From positions 8,007,501 to 8,071,500 of the forward strand of contig NZ_CP126980.1 of the NCBI RefSeq assembly GCF_030252345.1: a stretch of 64,000 bases of DNA. The letters run 5' to 3'. The notes under the pieces were generated by a model. The model saw only the letters and a program-made list of their open reading frames with translations, had not been told where the DNA came from and ran no database searches. Below are positions 51,524-60,424 of this stretch, piece after piece. Origin of the DNA: Actinoplanes oblitus (GTDB lineage Bacteria > Actinomycetota > Actinomycetes > Mycobacteriales > Micromonosporaceae). Positions within the stretch are counted from its first letter, which is position 1. Every line of letters begins with the position of its first letter. The position numbers and the translations under genes were made by a program.

Positions 51524-53296
51524 ATGTGCGGAATAGCCGGAGAGATCCGGTACGGCGAGCGGCCCGCGGACGCCGAGGCGGTCCGGCGGATGCTGCCCGT
51601 CCTGGAGTCACGCGGCCCGGACGGGGAGGGACTCTGGGAACACGGCCGGATCGTCCTCGGCCATCGCCGCCTGAAGATCATCGACCTGAGCGACGCCGGC
51701 CGGCAGCCGATGACCGATCCTGATCTCGGCCTGACGGTGGTCTTCAACGGCTGCGTCTACAACTACCGCGAGCTTCGCGAGGAGCTGCGCGGGTACGGCT
51801 ACCGGTTCTTCTCCACGTCGGACACCGAGGTGATCCTGAAGGCGTACCACCGATGGGGTGCCGACTGTGTCACCCGGTTCTTCGGGATGTTCGCCTTCGC
51901 GGTGGCCGAGCACGACAGCGGGACCGTCACGCTGGCCCGCGACCGGCTCGGGATCAAGCCGCTCTACCTGGCCGAGACGCCGGGACGGCTGCGGTTCGCC
52001 TCCACGCTGCCGGCCCTGCTCGCCGCCGGCGGGGTGGACACCACGCTGGACAAGGTGGCGCTGCAGCACTACATGACGTTCCACTCGGTGGTGCCGGCGC
52101 CGCGGACCATCGTCGCCGGGATCCGGAAACTGCCGCCGGCCACGGTGCGGGTGGTCAAGGCGGACGGGACGGTGACGGATCGGTGCTACTGGACGGCCGC
52201 TTTTCACCGTACGCGAGCCTTGGCGGACAACGAGTGGGCCGCAGCCGTGCGGGAAACGCTGGGTCTCGCCGTGCGGCGGCGCATGGTCGCCGACGTGCCG
52301 GTGGGGGTGCTGCTCTCCGGCGGCCTGGACTCCAGCTTCATCGTGGCCCTGCTGGCGCAGCAGGGGCAGCAGGGGCTGACCACGTTCAGCATCGGATTCG
52401 AGGCGGGTGGCGGCGAGAGCGGCGACGAGTTCCGCTACTCGGATCTGATCGCGAAGGAGTTCGGTACCGAGCACCATCAGATCAGGATCGGACGAGATCG
52501 GTTCCTGCCGGCGGTGGACCGGACGGTGGCGGCGATGAGCGAGCCGATGGTCAGCCACGACTGCGTCGCCTTCCACCTGCTCAGCGAGGACGTGGCGAAG
52601 CAGGTCACCGTGGTGCAGTCGGGGCAGGGCGCGGACGAGATCCTCGCCGGTTACAGCTGGTACCCGCCGCTCGCCGGGGTGCCTCGCGACCGGGCCGTCG
52701 AGGCGTACGCGGCGGAGTTCTTCGACAGGCCGCACGCCGAGCTCGCCGGGCAGCTCAGCCCGGCCTGGCACCTCGACCGGGACCATGCCACGGAGTTCGT
52801 CGCGGAGAGTTTCGGGCAGCCCGGTGCGGAGACCGCCGTCGACGCGGCGCTGCGCCTCGACTCGCAGGTGATGCTGGTGGACGATCCGGTCAAGCGGGTC
52901 GACAACATGACGATGGCGTGGGGGCTGGAGGCGCGCGTACCGTTCCTCGACCACGAGCTGGTGGAGCTGGCCGCGGCCTGCCCGCCCGCGCTCAAGCTGG
53001 CCTCGGGCGGCAAGGGCGTGCTCAAGGACGCGGCCCGCGGGCTGGTGCCGGACGAGGTGATCGACCGGACGAAGGGATATTTCCCGGTACCGGGCATCCG
53101 GCACCTGGAAGGCCCGATGCTGGCGAAGGTGCGCGACGCGCTGCTCGCGCCGGAGGCCCGCGCCCGCGGGCTGTTCCGGCCGGAGTACGTCGCGGCGCTG
53201 CTGGCCGACCCGAACACCCCGCGGACCACACTCGGGGCGAACCAGCTGTGGCAGCTCGCGCTGCTGGAGATGTGGTTGCAGGACAAGAAGCTCTAG
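51524..53296 (+). CDS. Asparagine synthase-like amidotransferase (N-acetylglutaminylglutamine amidotransferase type)
   Basis: This 590-residue class II glutamine amidotransferase has the N-terminal nucleophile Cys2 (MCGIAGEIRYG) and glutaminase domain (RLKIIDLSDAGRQPM, FNGCVYNYRELR). The C-terminal ATP-pyrophosphatase domain carries VLLSGGLDSSFIVALL. The later SGQGADEILAGY and DNMTMAWGLEARVPFLDHEL match the subgroup that amidates N-acetylglutaminylglutamine. GAGGAGGGG is the RBS. The gene sits between the ligase fusion and an S9 peptidase, as in the osmoprotective dipeptide trio. Confidence 0.92.
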   Translation: MCGIAGEIRYGERPADAEAVRRMLPVLESRGPDGEGLWEHGRIVLGHRRLKIIDLSDAGRQPMTDPDLGLTVVFNGCVYNYRELREELRGYGYRFFSTSDTEVILKAYHRWGADCVTRFFGMFAFAVAEHDSGTVTLARDRLGIKPLYLAETPGRLRFASTLPALLAAGGVDTTLDKVALQHYMTFHSVVPAPRTIVAGIRKLPPATVRVVKADGTVTDRCYWTAAFHRTRALADNEWAAAVRETLGLAVRRRMVADVPVGVLLSGGLDSSFIVALLAQQGQQGLTTFSIGFEAGGGESGDEFRYSDLIAKEFGTEHHQIRIGRDRFLPAVDRTVAAMSEPMVSHDCVAFHLLSEDVAKQVTVVQSGQGADEILAGYSWYPPLAGVPRDRAVEAYAAEFFDRPHAELAGQLSPAWHLDRDHATEFVAESFGQPGAETAVDAALRLDSQVMLVDDPVKRVDNMTMAWGLEARVPFLDHELVELAAACPPALKLASGGKGVLKDAARGLVPDEVIDRTKGYFPVPGIRHLEGPMLAKVRDALLAPEARARGLFRPEYVAALLADPNTPRTTLGANQLWQLALLEMWLQDKKL

Positions 53297-53306
53297 GAGG
53301 CTGGTT

Positions 53307-55067
53307 TTGCTCGATCGCGCCGACGTGACGCTCCTGCCGGCGTTCTCCCTCCTGCCGGCGGCCGTCGCGGGAAGCTGGTCGCCGGCGTTGTCGCCGGACG
53401 GGCGGCACGCGGCCTACGTCTCGGACCGCGACGGGATGCCGGCCGTCTGGGTCCAGCCGGTCGGCGGGGAGCTGGCCTTCCCGATCGCTCTCGGCCATCC
53501 GGTGAGCGCCGTGGCCTGGTCGTCCGGCGGCGGCTGGCTGGCCTGCCAGCTCGCCCCGGGCGGCGGGCCCCGGCAGGAGGTGTGGCTGGTCCGGCCGGAC
53601 GGGTCGGATCCGCACCAGGTGGCCGGTTTCGGGGCGGACACCGCCGACGACATGCGGTGGCTGCCCGGGCGCCCGGTGCTCGCCCTGACCGAGAACCTGA
53701 CCAGCGCCGTCCTGATCGACGTGGTGTCCGGCACCCGGACCGTGGTCAGCACCGGCGACCTGATCTCCCTGCGCGACGTCGACCCGAGCGGCCGGTTCGC
53801 GCTGCTCCGCCAAGGCCCCCGGGGCGCCCGCGTCATTCTCCTCGAAGATCTGATTTCCGGTACGACGAAGCAGGTCGCCCGCGGCGAACAGGCGGTCTTC
53901 GCCCCCGGCGGCGACAGCGTGTACGTGCGTGACGAGGAGGGGGAGTTCCCGGTCCTGCGGCGAGACGACGTGGTGCTCGCCGGTGGCCCCGCCCCCGCTC
54001 GCCGGCCCGGCCCGGCCGGCGAGCCGTCGGAGGTCGAGTCGTTCGCGGTGACAGCGGACGGGCGGACGGTCGCGGTGCTGTGGAACGTGCGCGGCGGTGA
54101 GTCCGCGCTGGAGCTGCTGACCTCCGGCGGGTCCCGGACGGTGCCGCTGCCCGGGCCGGTCGTCTCCGGGCTCACCTGGAGCCACGACGGGTCCACGCTG
54201 GCCTTCACCGCCGAGGGACCGGGCCAGCCGCACGGGGTGTGGGCCTGCGACAGCGACGGCACCAACCTGCGGGCCGTCTCCGCCGAGCCGCCCGGGGACG
54301 GCACCGTGCGGCCGACGCTGGAGAAGGTCACCGCGCACGACGGCCTGACCCTGACCGGCTGGCTGTTCACGCCGCCCGGGGACGGGCCGCACCCGGCGGT
54401 CGTGTGGCTGCACGGCGGACCGGAGGCGCAGGAGCGGCCCGGTCACGGCCCGCTCTTCCAGGCCCTGGTGCGGCGCGGCATCGCGGTCTTCGCCCCGAAC
54501 GTGCGCGGCTCGTCCGGGTTCGGCCGCAGCTTCGTGAACGCTGACAACGGGCCGCTGCGGTACGACGCGATCGAGGACGTCCGGTCGTGTGTCAGGCACC
54601 TGCGCGACTCCGGTCTCGCCGGGCGGGTGGGGTTGATGGGCCGCTCCTACGGTGGCTACCTGACACTGGCGGCGCTGTGCGCCTTTCCCGCGCTGTTCGA
54701 GGTCGGTGTCGACATCTGCGGCATGTCGAACTTCCAGACCTTCTACCGGCACACCGAGCCATGGATCGCCGCCGCCGCGATCAGCAAGTACGGCGATCCG
54801 GTGACCGATGCGGCACTGCTGCACGACCTGTCCCCGATCCACCAGATCGACCGGCTCCGGGCGCCGCTGCTGGTCGTCCACGGCGAGAACGACACCAACG
54901 TCCCGGTGATCGAGGCGGAGCAGGTGGTGGCGGCGCTCGCCGCCCGCGGCCTGCCGCACCGCTACCTGCTCTTTCCCGGGGAGGGGCACGAACTGCTGCA
55001 CCAGACGTCCCGCGCCACCTTTCTCAGGGAGACGCTCGACTGGCTGACCGAGCATCTGCTCACCTGA
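53307..55067 (+). CDS. S9 family prolyl oligopeptidase-like serine peptidase
   Basis: This 586-residue protein has a WD40/TolB-like beta-propeller (about 20-330, with repeats such as WSPALSPDGRHAAYVSDRDG). A C-terminal alpha/beta hydrolase (about 345-586) carries Ser in GLMGRSYGGYL, Asp in HGENDTNVPV and His in PGEGHELLH, the family triad. There is no signal peptide. TTG 53307 is supported by AGGAGG 6 bases upstream. It starts 10 bp after the amidotransferase and may recycle the peptide amide made by the two upstream enzymes. Confidence 0.92.
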   Translation: MLDRADVTLLPAFSLLPAAVAGSWSPALSPDGRHAAYVSDRDGMPAVWVQPVGGELAFPIALGHPVSAVAWSSGGGWLACQLAPGGGPRQEVWLVRPDGSDPHQVAGFGADTADDMRWLPGRPVLALTENLTSAVLIDVVSGTRTVVSTGDLISLRDVDPSGRFALLRQGPRGARVILLEDLISGTTKQVARGEQAVFAPGGDSVYVRDEEGEFPVLRRDDVVLAGGPAPARRPGPAGEPSEVESFAVTADGRTVAVLWNVRGGESALELLTSGGSRTVPLPGPVVSGLTWSHDGSTLAFTAEGPGQPHGVWACDSDGTNLRAVSAEPPGDGTVRPTLEKVTAHDGLTLTGWLFTPPGDGPHPAVVWLHGGPEAQERPGHGPLFQALVRRGIAVFAPNVRGSSGFGRSFVNADNGPLRYDAIEDVRSCVRHLRDSGLAGRVGLMGRSYGGYLTLAALCAFPALFEVGVDICGMSNFQTFYRHTEPWIAAAAISKYGDPVTDAALLHDLSPIHQIDRLRAPLLVVHGENDTNVPVIEAEQVVAALAARGLPHRYLLFPGEGHELLHQTSRATFLRETLDWLTEHLLT

Positions 55068-55166
55068 CACTCGGCTGTGTCGTTGTCCACAGCGGGAGTT
55101 CGTCCACAGGGCACCGAGAGAGTCGCCGCCGATCCGGTCACACTGATCGAGGGGGCTCCCCCTGGG

Positions 55167-55350
55167 AGGGCGGGCCGTGAGCGGGCGGGCCATGAGCGGG
55201 CGGGCCATGAGCGGGCGGGCCATGAGCGGGCGGGCCATGAGCGAACGAACCACGAGCGAACGAACCACGAGCGAACGAGCCACAAGCGAACGAACCACAA
55301 GCGGACGAACGGGCCATGAGCGCACCCGCCACGAGCACGCGCCATGAGCG
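55167..55350. repeat. 15-bp tandem repeat tract
   Basis: About a dozen copies of a 15-bp unit are present. Early units read GAGCGGGCGGGCCAT and later ones GAGCGAACGAACCAC, with a few irregular units at the end. The homogeneous left half and diverged right half suggest ongoing expansion from one side. It fills the gap between convergent S9 peptidase and Clp_N genes. Both strands stay open because 15 is a multiple of three, but no RBS or conserved protein is seen. Confidence 0.88.
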
Positions 55351-56100
55351 TCACTCCGGCGCCGCCCCGAGCCGCTGCTCCAGTCGCTCGATCCGCTCGA
55401 TCAGCGGCTGCAAAGCCTGCGCGAGCAGCTGAGCCGCACCGGCGGTGCCGGCGTCGCGCTGCGACGCGGCGGCAGCGGTGTTGGCCTGCAGGTGCCGGTA
55501 ACCGGCCAGCGCCGAGGCGACCGCCCGGCGGGTGAGGCGCGGCTCGGCACCGGCCGCCCGCAGCACCCGGCCACCCACGCCGTCCGGCTCGGCGGCCAGG
55601 CCGAGCAGCAGGTGCTCGCACCCCACGTAGTTGTGCCCGATGCTGACCGCCTCGCCCACGGCCAGCTCCAGCGCCCCGGCCGCCGGGACGCTGAGGTGCA
55701 CGCCATCGCCCGGGCCGGGCGGCTCGTCGGCCGGCTCCCGGTCCAGCTCGGCGGCGAGCCGGGCGGGGTCGATCTCCAGGGCCTGGAGCACGTGCAGCGC
55801 GAGGTTGGTGCCCTCCTCGATCATGGCGCCGAGTAGATGGCCGGTGCCGACAGTGCGGAGCGAGGCGGCCCGGGCCCGGTCGACGGCCAGGCCGAGCACC
55901 GTCCGCGTCCGGCCGGTCATCAGCGGGAAGCGCTCCTCCAGGTCGGCTCCGGACAGCTCGGCCAGCGACGTCTCGCGGATCGCGGTGACCCGGCGCACCG
56001 CCTGCTCCAGGGCCCGCTGGCAGATCGCCGAGACCGGCAGCCCGGTCTCCCGGACCGCCTCGGCCAGCTCGTCCGGCAAATACACGTTGATCTTCGGCAT
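55351..56100 (-). CDS. Clp_N-domain protein with N-terminal ribbon-helix-helix-like segment
   Basis: This 249-residue protein begins with PKINVYLPDELAEAVRETGL, which resembles a CopG/ribbon-helix-helix DNA-binding segment. Two Clp_N-type repeats follow: about 70-135 (TGHLLGAMIEEGTNLALHVL) and about 145-205 (GCEHLLLGLAAEPDGVGGRVL). A C-terminal coiled coil (ALQPLIERIERLEQRLGA) ends it. It has no ATPase module, so it is not a ClpC/ClpB chaperone; a repressor or adaptor role is more likely. ATG 56100 fits GGGAG 10 bases upstream. It is divergent from the MFS transporter. Confidence 0.85.
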   Translation of the reverse strand: MPKINVYLPDELAEAVRETGLPVSAICQRALEQAVRRVTAIRETSLAELSGADLEERFPLMTGRTRTVLGLAVDRARAASLRTVGTGHLLGAMIEEGTNLALHVLQALEIDPARLAAELDREPADEPPGPGDGVHLSVPAAGALELAVGEAVSIGHNYVGCEHLLLGLAAEPDGVGGRVLRAAGAEPRLTRRAVASALAGYRHLQANTAAAASQRDAGTAGAAQLLAQALQPLIERIERLEQRLGAAPE

Positions 56101-56123
56101 CGCGCTCACGCTCCCTCTGCGTC

Positions 56124-56160
56124 TTGGGGTTATAAGGCTATACCCCTATTGGGGTTACAA
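56124..56160. promoter_or_regulatory. AT-rich promoter/operator between Clp_N protein and MFS genes
   Basis: GGGGTTATAAGGCTATACCC lies at about 56126-56145 and GGGGTTACAA follows at about 56152. TTATAA and TATACC are AT-rich against a very GC-rich background, and GGGGTTA occurs twice, about 26 bases apart. This is the likely divergent promoter and may contain RHH-type direct repeats. Confidence 0.45.
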
Positions 56161-56253
56161 CAAGGAACAGCAGTGGGCAAACGCACGTTGCACCGCGACG
56201 ACCTGCGGAGAAGGCTGGAAAGGCACCTGCACAACGTGAGTGGAAGGCACCAC

Positions 56254-57600
56254 ATGTCCCTGCGACCCGGAGCCCGGGCCTGGGCGGTGTGGGCCGCCGG
56301 CCTCGCCGCGTATGTCACCGCCGTCCTGCACCGCACCTCGCTGGGGGTGGCCGGTCTCGACGCGCAGCACCGGTTCGACGTGGGTGCCGGCGCGCTCGCC
56401 AGCTTCGCGGTGCTCCAGCTGCTGGTCTACGCCGGCCTGCAGATCCCGGTCGGGCTGCTGCTCGACCGGTTCGGATCACTGCGCCTGGTGGTCTGCGGCG
56501 GTCTCGTGATGGCCGTCGGGCAGACCTTGATGGCGTTCGCCGACGGGATGACCGGGGCGATCCTGGCCCGGGTCCTGGTCGGCGCCGGCGACGCGATGAC
56601 CTTCATCAGCGTGCTGCGCCTGGTCCCGCGCTGGTTCCCGGCCCGCCGGGTGCCGGTGCTCTCCCAGCTCACCGGGATCGTCGGGCAGCTCGGGCAGATC
56701 CTCTCCGCGGTGCCGCTGGCCGCCGTGCTGGCCCGGTCCGGCTGGACCGCCGGCTTCCTCGGCGCGGCCGCCGCCGGGCTCTTCGTCTCGCTGGTCGCCC
56801 TCGCCGCGCTGCGCGACACCCCGGACCACCGGGTCAGCAGCGGCCACCCGATCAACCTGCGGCGCCTCGGTGCCGACCTGAGCGGCGCCTGGCGGCACCC
56901 GGGCACCCGGCTCGGGCTGTGGACGCACTTCACCACCCAGTTCACCGGCACGGTGTTCGCCCTGATGTGGGGCATCCCGTTCCTGGTCGCCGGGGAAGGG
57001 CTGACCCGCGCCGAGGCCGGCACCCTGCTCACCATCTTCGTGGTCACCGGCATGTGCGCCGGCCCGGTGCTCGGCACGCTGGTGCAGCGCTATCCGCTGC
57101 GCCGCTCGTTGCTGGTGCTCGGCATCGTGGCGATCAACCTGGGCGCCTGGGCGGTGGTCATCCTGTGGCCCGGGCGGGCCCCCTTCGCGCTGCTGGTGCT
57201 GCTGGTCGTGGCGCTCGGCTCCGGTGGTCCGGGTTCGATGATCGGGTTCGACTACGCGCGTACGTTCAATCCCCCGCACCGCCTCGGCACCGCGACCGGT
57301 GTGGTGAACGTGGGTGGTTTCGTCGCCTCGCTGCTCACCATCGAGCTGATCGGCCTGATCCTGGACGCCCGCACCGGCGGCCGTGCCGACTATCACATCG
57401 CCGACTTCCGGGTCGCGATGTCGGTGCAGTTCCTGGTGGCCGCGGTCGGCCTGGCAGGCATCCTGCGCACCCGGAAACTGGCCCGTCGCCGCTACGAACA
57501 GGAGGAGGGCGTCATCATCCGCCCGCTGCGGGTGGCCCTCGCCGAGCGGCGTGGTTTAGCGGCGAGCCGAGCGGTAAAGGCGGAAAGCTGGCGCGACTGA
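56254..57600 (+). CDS. MFS transporter
   Basis: This 448-residue membrane protein has about 12 helices and major facilitator signatures (VGLLLDRFGSLRLVVCGG in the loop 2-3 region, LVPRWFPARRVPVLSQLTG). It resembles nitrate/nitrite- or sugar phosphate-type MFS members, but the substrate is not clear. ATG 56254 has GGAAGG 6 bases upstream; the open frame extends far upstream through the intergenic region without support. The 153-bp divergent region near 56120-56160 is unusually AT-rich (GGGGTTATAAGGCTATACCC) and may bind the Clp_N/RHH protein. Confidence 0.88.
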   Translation: MSLRPGARAWAVWAAGLAAYVTAVLHRTSLGVAGLDAQHRFDVGAGALASFAVLQLLVYAGLQIPVGLLLDRFGSLRLVVCGGLVMAVGQTLMAFADGMTGAILARVLVGAGDAMTFISVLRLVPRWFPARRVPVLSQLTGIVGQLGQILSAVPLAAVLARSGWTAGFLGAAAAGLFVSLVALAALRDTPDHRVSSGHPINLRRLGADLSGAWRHPGTRLGLWTHFTTQFTGTVFALMWGIPFLVAGEGLTRAEAGTLLTIFVVTGMCAGPVLGTLVQRYPLRRSLLVLGIVAINLGAWAVVILWPGRAPFALLVLLVVALGSGGPGSMIGFDYARTFNPPHRLGTATGVVNVGGFVASLLTIELIGLILDARTGGRADYHIADFRVAMSVQFLVAAVGLAGILRTRKLARRRYEQEEGVIIRPLRVALAERRGLAASRAVKAESWRD

Positions 57601-57610
57601 GAGGGGGCAC

Positions 57611-58477
57611 ATGACCGAGCACGCGCAACCCCGGATCTGGGCCGGCATCGACATCCCGAAAACCCTGGCCGGCACGCTGGCCGCGGTCTCCGCCGCGGTG
57701 GTCGGCTCGTTCCTCGGCGTGGCCGGCACGCTGATCGGCGCCGCGCTGGTCAGCCTGATCAGTTCGATTGCCACCGAGATCTATCACCGTTACCTGGAGC
57801 GGGGCACCAAGAAACTCCAGGCCGCGTTCGTCACCACGGACGGCACGCCGTCGTCCGCCTTCGTGCCGAGCGCGGCGGCGGTCGGCACCCCGCAGGTGGC
57901 GGCGGGACACCATCCCGCGTCCGAGGCACCGGTCTCCCCCGCGGCACCGCATCCGCCCATCGCGGCGCACGTCGCCGCCCCCGCACGATCCGGCGCGGCG
58001 CCGCATCCGGCCGGCACGCACCCCGTCACCACCGCGGCTCCGGTCCGGCGGATCCGCTGGAAGCGGGTCGCCCTGGTGGCCGGCGCCCTGTTCCTGCTGG
58101 CGATGGGCACGCTCACCACCGCCGAGCTGCTGGCCGGCCGGTCGGCGCAGGATGCCACCAGCGGGCGGGACAGCGGGGCGCCGACCGTGTTCAACTGGAC
58201 CGGCAACCACTCCGACGACGACCGGAAGCCGGCGCCGGCCGGCACGCCGACCGACTCCGGCCCGACCTCGGATCCCCGGCCGGCCGGGACCGACGCGACC
58301 ACCACGCCGGGTGACTCGGGGACCGGCAGCACCGAGCCGGCGCCCGGGCCGACCACCGAGGCCCCGGCCGACCCGACGCCGACCGGCGGCTCCGAGACCG
58401 GCTCCGGCCAGGACTCCGGCTCGCCGTCCGGCGAGGGGGCCGAGCAGCAGGGCGCCACGGAGCAATCGCAGCAGTAG
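57611..58477 (+). CDS. Two-helix membrane protein with Ala/Pro- and Thr/Ser-rich regions
   Basis: This 288-residue protein of unrecognised family has an N-terminal hydrophobic segment (about 18-55, LAAVSAAVVGSFLGVAGTLI), a long Ala/Pro/His-rich cytoplasmic linker, a second helix (about 150-172, VALVAGALFLLAMGTLTTAEL), and an extracytoplasmic Thr/Pro/Gly/Ser-rich tail of about 110 residues. The tail is likely disordered and may be O-glycosylated. It starts 10 bp after the MFS gene and precedes the DinB-like gene by 14 bp, so a small operon is likely. Confidence 0.75.
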   Translation: MTEHAQPRIWAGIDIPKTLAGTLAAVSAAVVGSFLGVAGTLIGAALVSLISSIATEIYHRYLERGTKKLQAAFVTTDGTPSSAFVPSAAAVGTPQVAAGHHPASEAPVSPAAPHPPIAAHVAAPARSGAAPHPAGTHPVTTAAPVRRIRWKRVALVAGALFLLAMGTLTTAELLAGRSAQDATSGRDSGAPTVFNWTGNHSDDDRKPAPAGTPTDSGPTSDPRPAGTDATTTPGDSGTGSTEPAPGPTTEAPADPTPTGGSETGSGQDSGSPSGEGAEQQGATEQSQQ

Positions 58478-58491
58478 GAGGGAGATCGAGG

Positions 58492-58995
58492 ATGGACGCC
58501 AAGGGAGTGCTGGAGGAGGCGTACGGTCGCCTGCCCGACCTGGTCGGCACGGCTGTCGACGGCCTCACCCCGGAGCAGCTGCGCTGGTCGCCGCGGCCCG
58601 GCGCCAACTCGATCGGCTGGCTGGTCTGGCACCTCACCCGGGTGCAGGACCACCACCTCGCCGAGCTGCTGGACGCCGAGCAGGTCTACGTCACCGGCGA
58701 CTGGGCCGCCCGCTTCGGCCGCAAGCCGGATCCGTCGGACACCGGTTACGGCCACACGGCCGCCGACGTGGCCGCCGTCGTCCCGGAGAGCGCGCGGGCG
58801 CTGACCGATTACTACCAGGCCGTGCACGAGCGGACTCTGGCCTACCTGAGCGGCCTCACCGACGCCGACCTGGACCGGGTCGTCGATCGCCGGTGGGACC
58901 CGCCGGTCACCCTCGGCGTCCGCCTGATCAGCGTCTACGACGACGACGCCCAGCACGCCGGCCAGGCCGCCTACCTCCGCGGCCTGCTCCCCTGA
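58492..58995 (+). CDS. DinB-like (DUF664/mycothiol-dependent) protein
   Basis: This 167-residue four-helix-bundle protein has the DinB family pattern: GANSIGWLVWHLTRVQDHHL supplies metal-ligand His residues and ISVYDDDAQHAGQAAYLRG supplies the C-terminal one. Actinobacterial members act as thiol (mycothiol or bacillithiol)-dependent transferases or isomerases. GGAGGGAGATCG precedes ATG 58492. It is co-oriented with and close to the upstream membrane-protein gene. Confidence 0.88.
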   Translation: MDAKGVLEEAYGRLPDLVGTAVDGLTPEQLRWSPRPGANSIGWLVWHLTRVQDHHLAELLDAEQVYVTGDWAARFGRKPDPSDTGYGHTAADVAAVVPESARALTDYYQAVHERTLAYLSGLTDADLDRVVDRRWDPPVTLGVRLISVYDDDAQHAGQAAYLRGLLP

Positions 58996-59126
58996 CCACC
59001 GGCGGCGGGGCGCTCCACCGCGTACCTCGAGAATGGTGAGCGGACCGGGACCGTGGCGGCGTGACATGTGTCAGCGGTCCGCCCGCCGCGGTGGTCTACC
59101 GTCGGCTGTGGAGCTGAGGGGGATCG

Positions 59127-59993
59127 ATGCCGGAATATCGGGCGAGTCAGACAGCGGTGCTGGTCTGTCAGGGCCGGGCCGCGGCCCATGAGCGGCTCGC
59201 GCCGGGCCGGTTCGCCGATCCGACGGCGATGGCGCTGTTGCGCGACGACGAGCGGGCGCTGGTCGAGCTGGTCCGCGAGGGGCGGCAGCCGGCCGGCTGG
59301 AGCGAGCGGGTCGGTTGCGAGATGGTGGCCCGCTGCGCCGAGATGATGGTGCCGCGGACCGTGGCCATCGACGAGGCGGTGCGGGAACGCCCGGCTACCC
59401 AGGTGGTGATCCTCGGCGCCGGCTTGGACGGGCGGGCCTGGCGGATGCCGGAGCTGGCCGAGACAGGTGTCTTCGAGGTCGACCAGCCCGCCTCCCAGCA
59501 GGACAAGCGTGAGCGGGCGGCGGCGCTGGACGGCAAGCCGCCGGTGTTCGTCCCGGTCGACTTCGGCCGGGACCGGCTCGGTGACGCGCTGGCCGCCGCC
59601 GGGCATCGGGCCGCCGAGCCGACCACCTGGGTGTGGGAGGGCGTGGTCCCCTACCTGACGCGGGACCAGGTGGCGACAACGGTCCAGGCGATCGCCTCGC
59701 TGTCCGCCTCGGGCAGCCGGCTGATCGTGAACTATCAGGCCCGGTCGGTCAAGGCGACCCTCGGCCGCCTCCTGGTCCAGGGCATGACGAAAGTCGCCGG
59801 CCGGCCCAACCCGTGGGCCGCCGAGCCGTGGCGGTCCACCTGGCCACCGGCGACGATGGCCGGGTTGCTGGCCCGTCACGGCTTCACCGTGCTCCGCGAC
59901 GACCACCTGCACACCCTGGCCACCGGCATGCTCGGCGCGGAGTCGGACACCGTCTCGTTCCGCTCCGGCCGCCTCGCCGTCGCCGACATCTGA
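59127..59993 (+). CDS. SAM-dependent methyltransferase, PPM1/LCMT-like
   Basis: This 288-residue protein resembles the class I methyltransferases related to leucine carboxyl methyltransferase (TIGR00027 type). RASQTAVLVCQGRAAAHERL is at the start, QVVILGAGLDGRAWRMPEL is the SAM-binding loop, FEVDQPASQQDKRER contains the acidic residue, and WVWEGVVPYLTRDQV follows. Actinobacterial members are often of unknown substrate. GAGGGGGATCG precedes ATG 59127. Its 3' end is 2 bp from the convergent SRPBCC stop. Confidence 0.88.
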   Translation: MPEYRASQTAVLVCQGRAAAHERLAPGRFADPTAMALLRDDERALVELVREGRQPAGWSERVGCEMVARCAEMMVPRTVAIDEAVRERPATQVVILGAGLDGRAWRMPELAETGVFEVDQPASQQDKRERAAALDGKPPVFVPVDFGRDRLGDALAAAGHRAAEPTTWVWEGVVPYLTRDQVATTVQAIASLSASGSRLIVNYQARSVKATLGRLLVQGMTKVAGRPNPWAAEPWRSTWPPATMAGLLARHGFTVLRDDHLHTLATGMLGAESDTVSFRSGRLAVADI

Positions 59994-59995
59994 CC

Positions 59996-60400
59996 TCAGG
60001 CGGCGGCTTCGAGGACCGCTTTCAACTCCACGATCCCGCGTTCCACCCGGGCACGGACCGCGGGGGCGAGGGCGTCCGGCAGCAGATCGGTGGTCCAGCG
60101 GATGTGGGTGCGCCCGTCCACCTCCACCACCTCGAAGGTCGCATGGTGATACGTCAGCGGCATCGCCGACCCGTCGATCACCGAGTACGCCAGGCGGCGC
60201 AGCTCGTGGTCGATCGCCACGATCCGTTCCCGGATCCGGGCGCCGTCCGGCATGGTCAGCGTGCGGATGTCACCGTCGACCTCCGCGGACGACACCCGGC
60301 CGGGCAGCATCCGCTCGTGCACCGCCTCGACGTCGGCGATCGCCTCCCACGCGTCCGCCGCCTTCACGTCGACGAACGTCTCCACCCGAACCGTGGCCAC
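59996..60400 (-). CDS. SRPBCC family (START-like) protein
   Basis: This 134-residue protein has the helix-grip fold pattern of polyketide cyclase/AHSA1-like proteins: FVDVKAADAWEAIADVEAVH at the N-terminus, MPDGARIRERIVAIDHE in the sheet, and a long C-terminal helix. It binds a small hydrophobic ligand in other families; the ligand here is unknown. It lies 24 bp downstream of the histidine kinase gene and is probably part of that leftward operon. Confidence 0.85.
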   Translation of the reverse strand: MATVRVETFVDVKAADAWEAIADVEAVHERMLPGRVSSAEVDGDIRTLTMPDGARIRERIVAIDHELRRLAYSVIDGSAMPLTYHHATFEVVEVDGRTHIRWTTDLLPDALAPAVRARVERGIVELKAVLEAAA

Positions 60401-60424
60401 CTCGGACCTCTCCTCTCTCCGGCG

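Noticed and set aside
55077..55319. Possible small protein with RAGHE/RTNHE pentapeptide repeats
   Set aside because: It exists only because the 15-bp unit is a multiple of three. There is no RBS, and the opposite strand is equally open.
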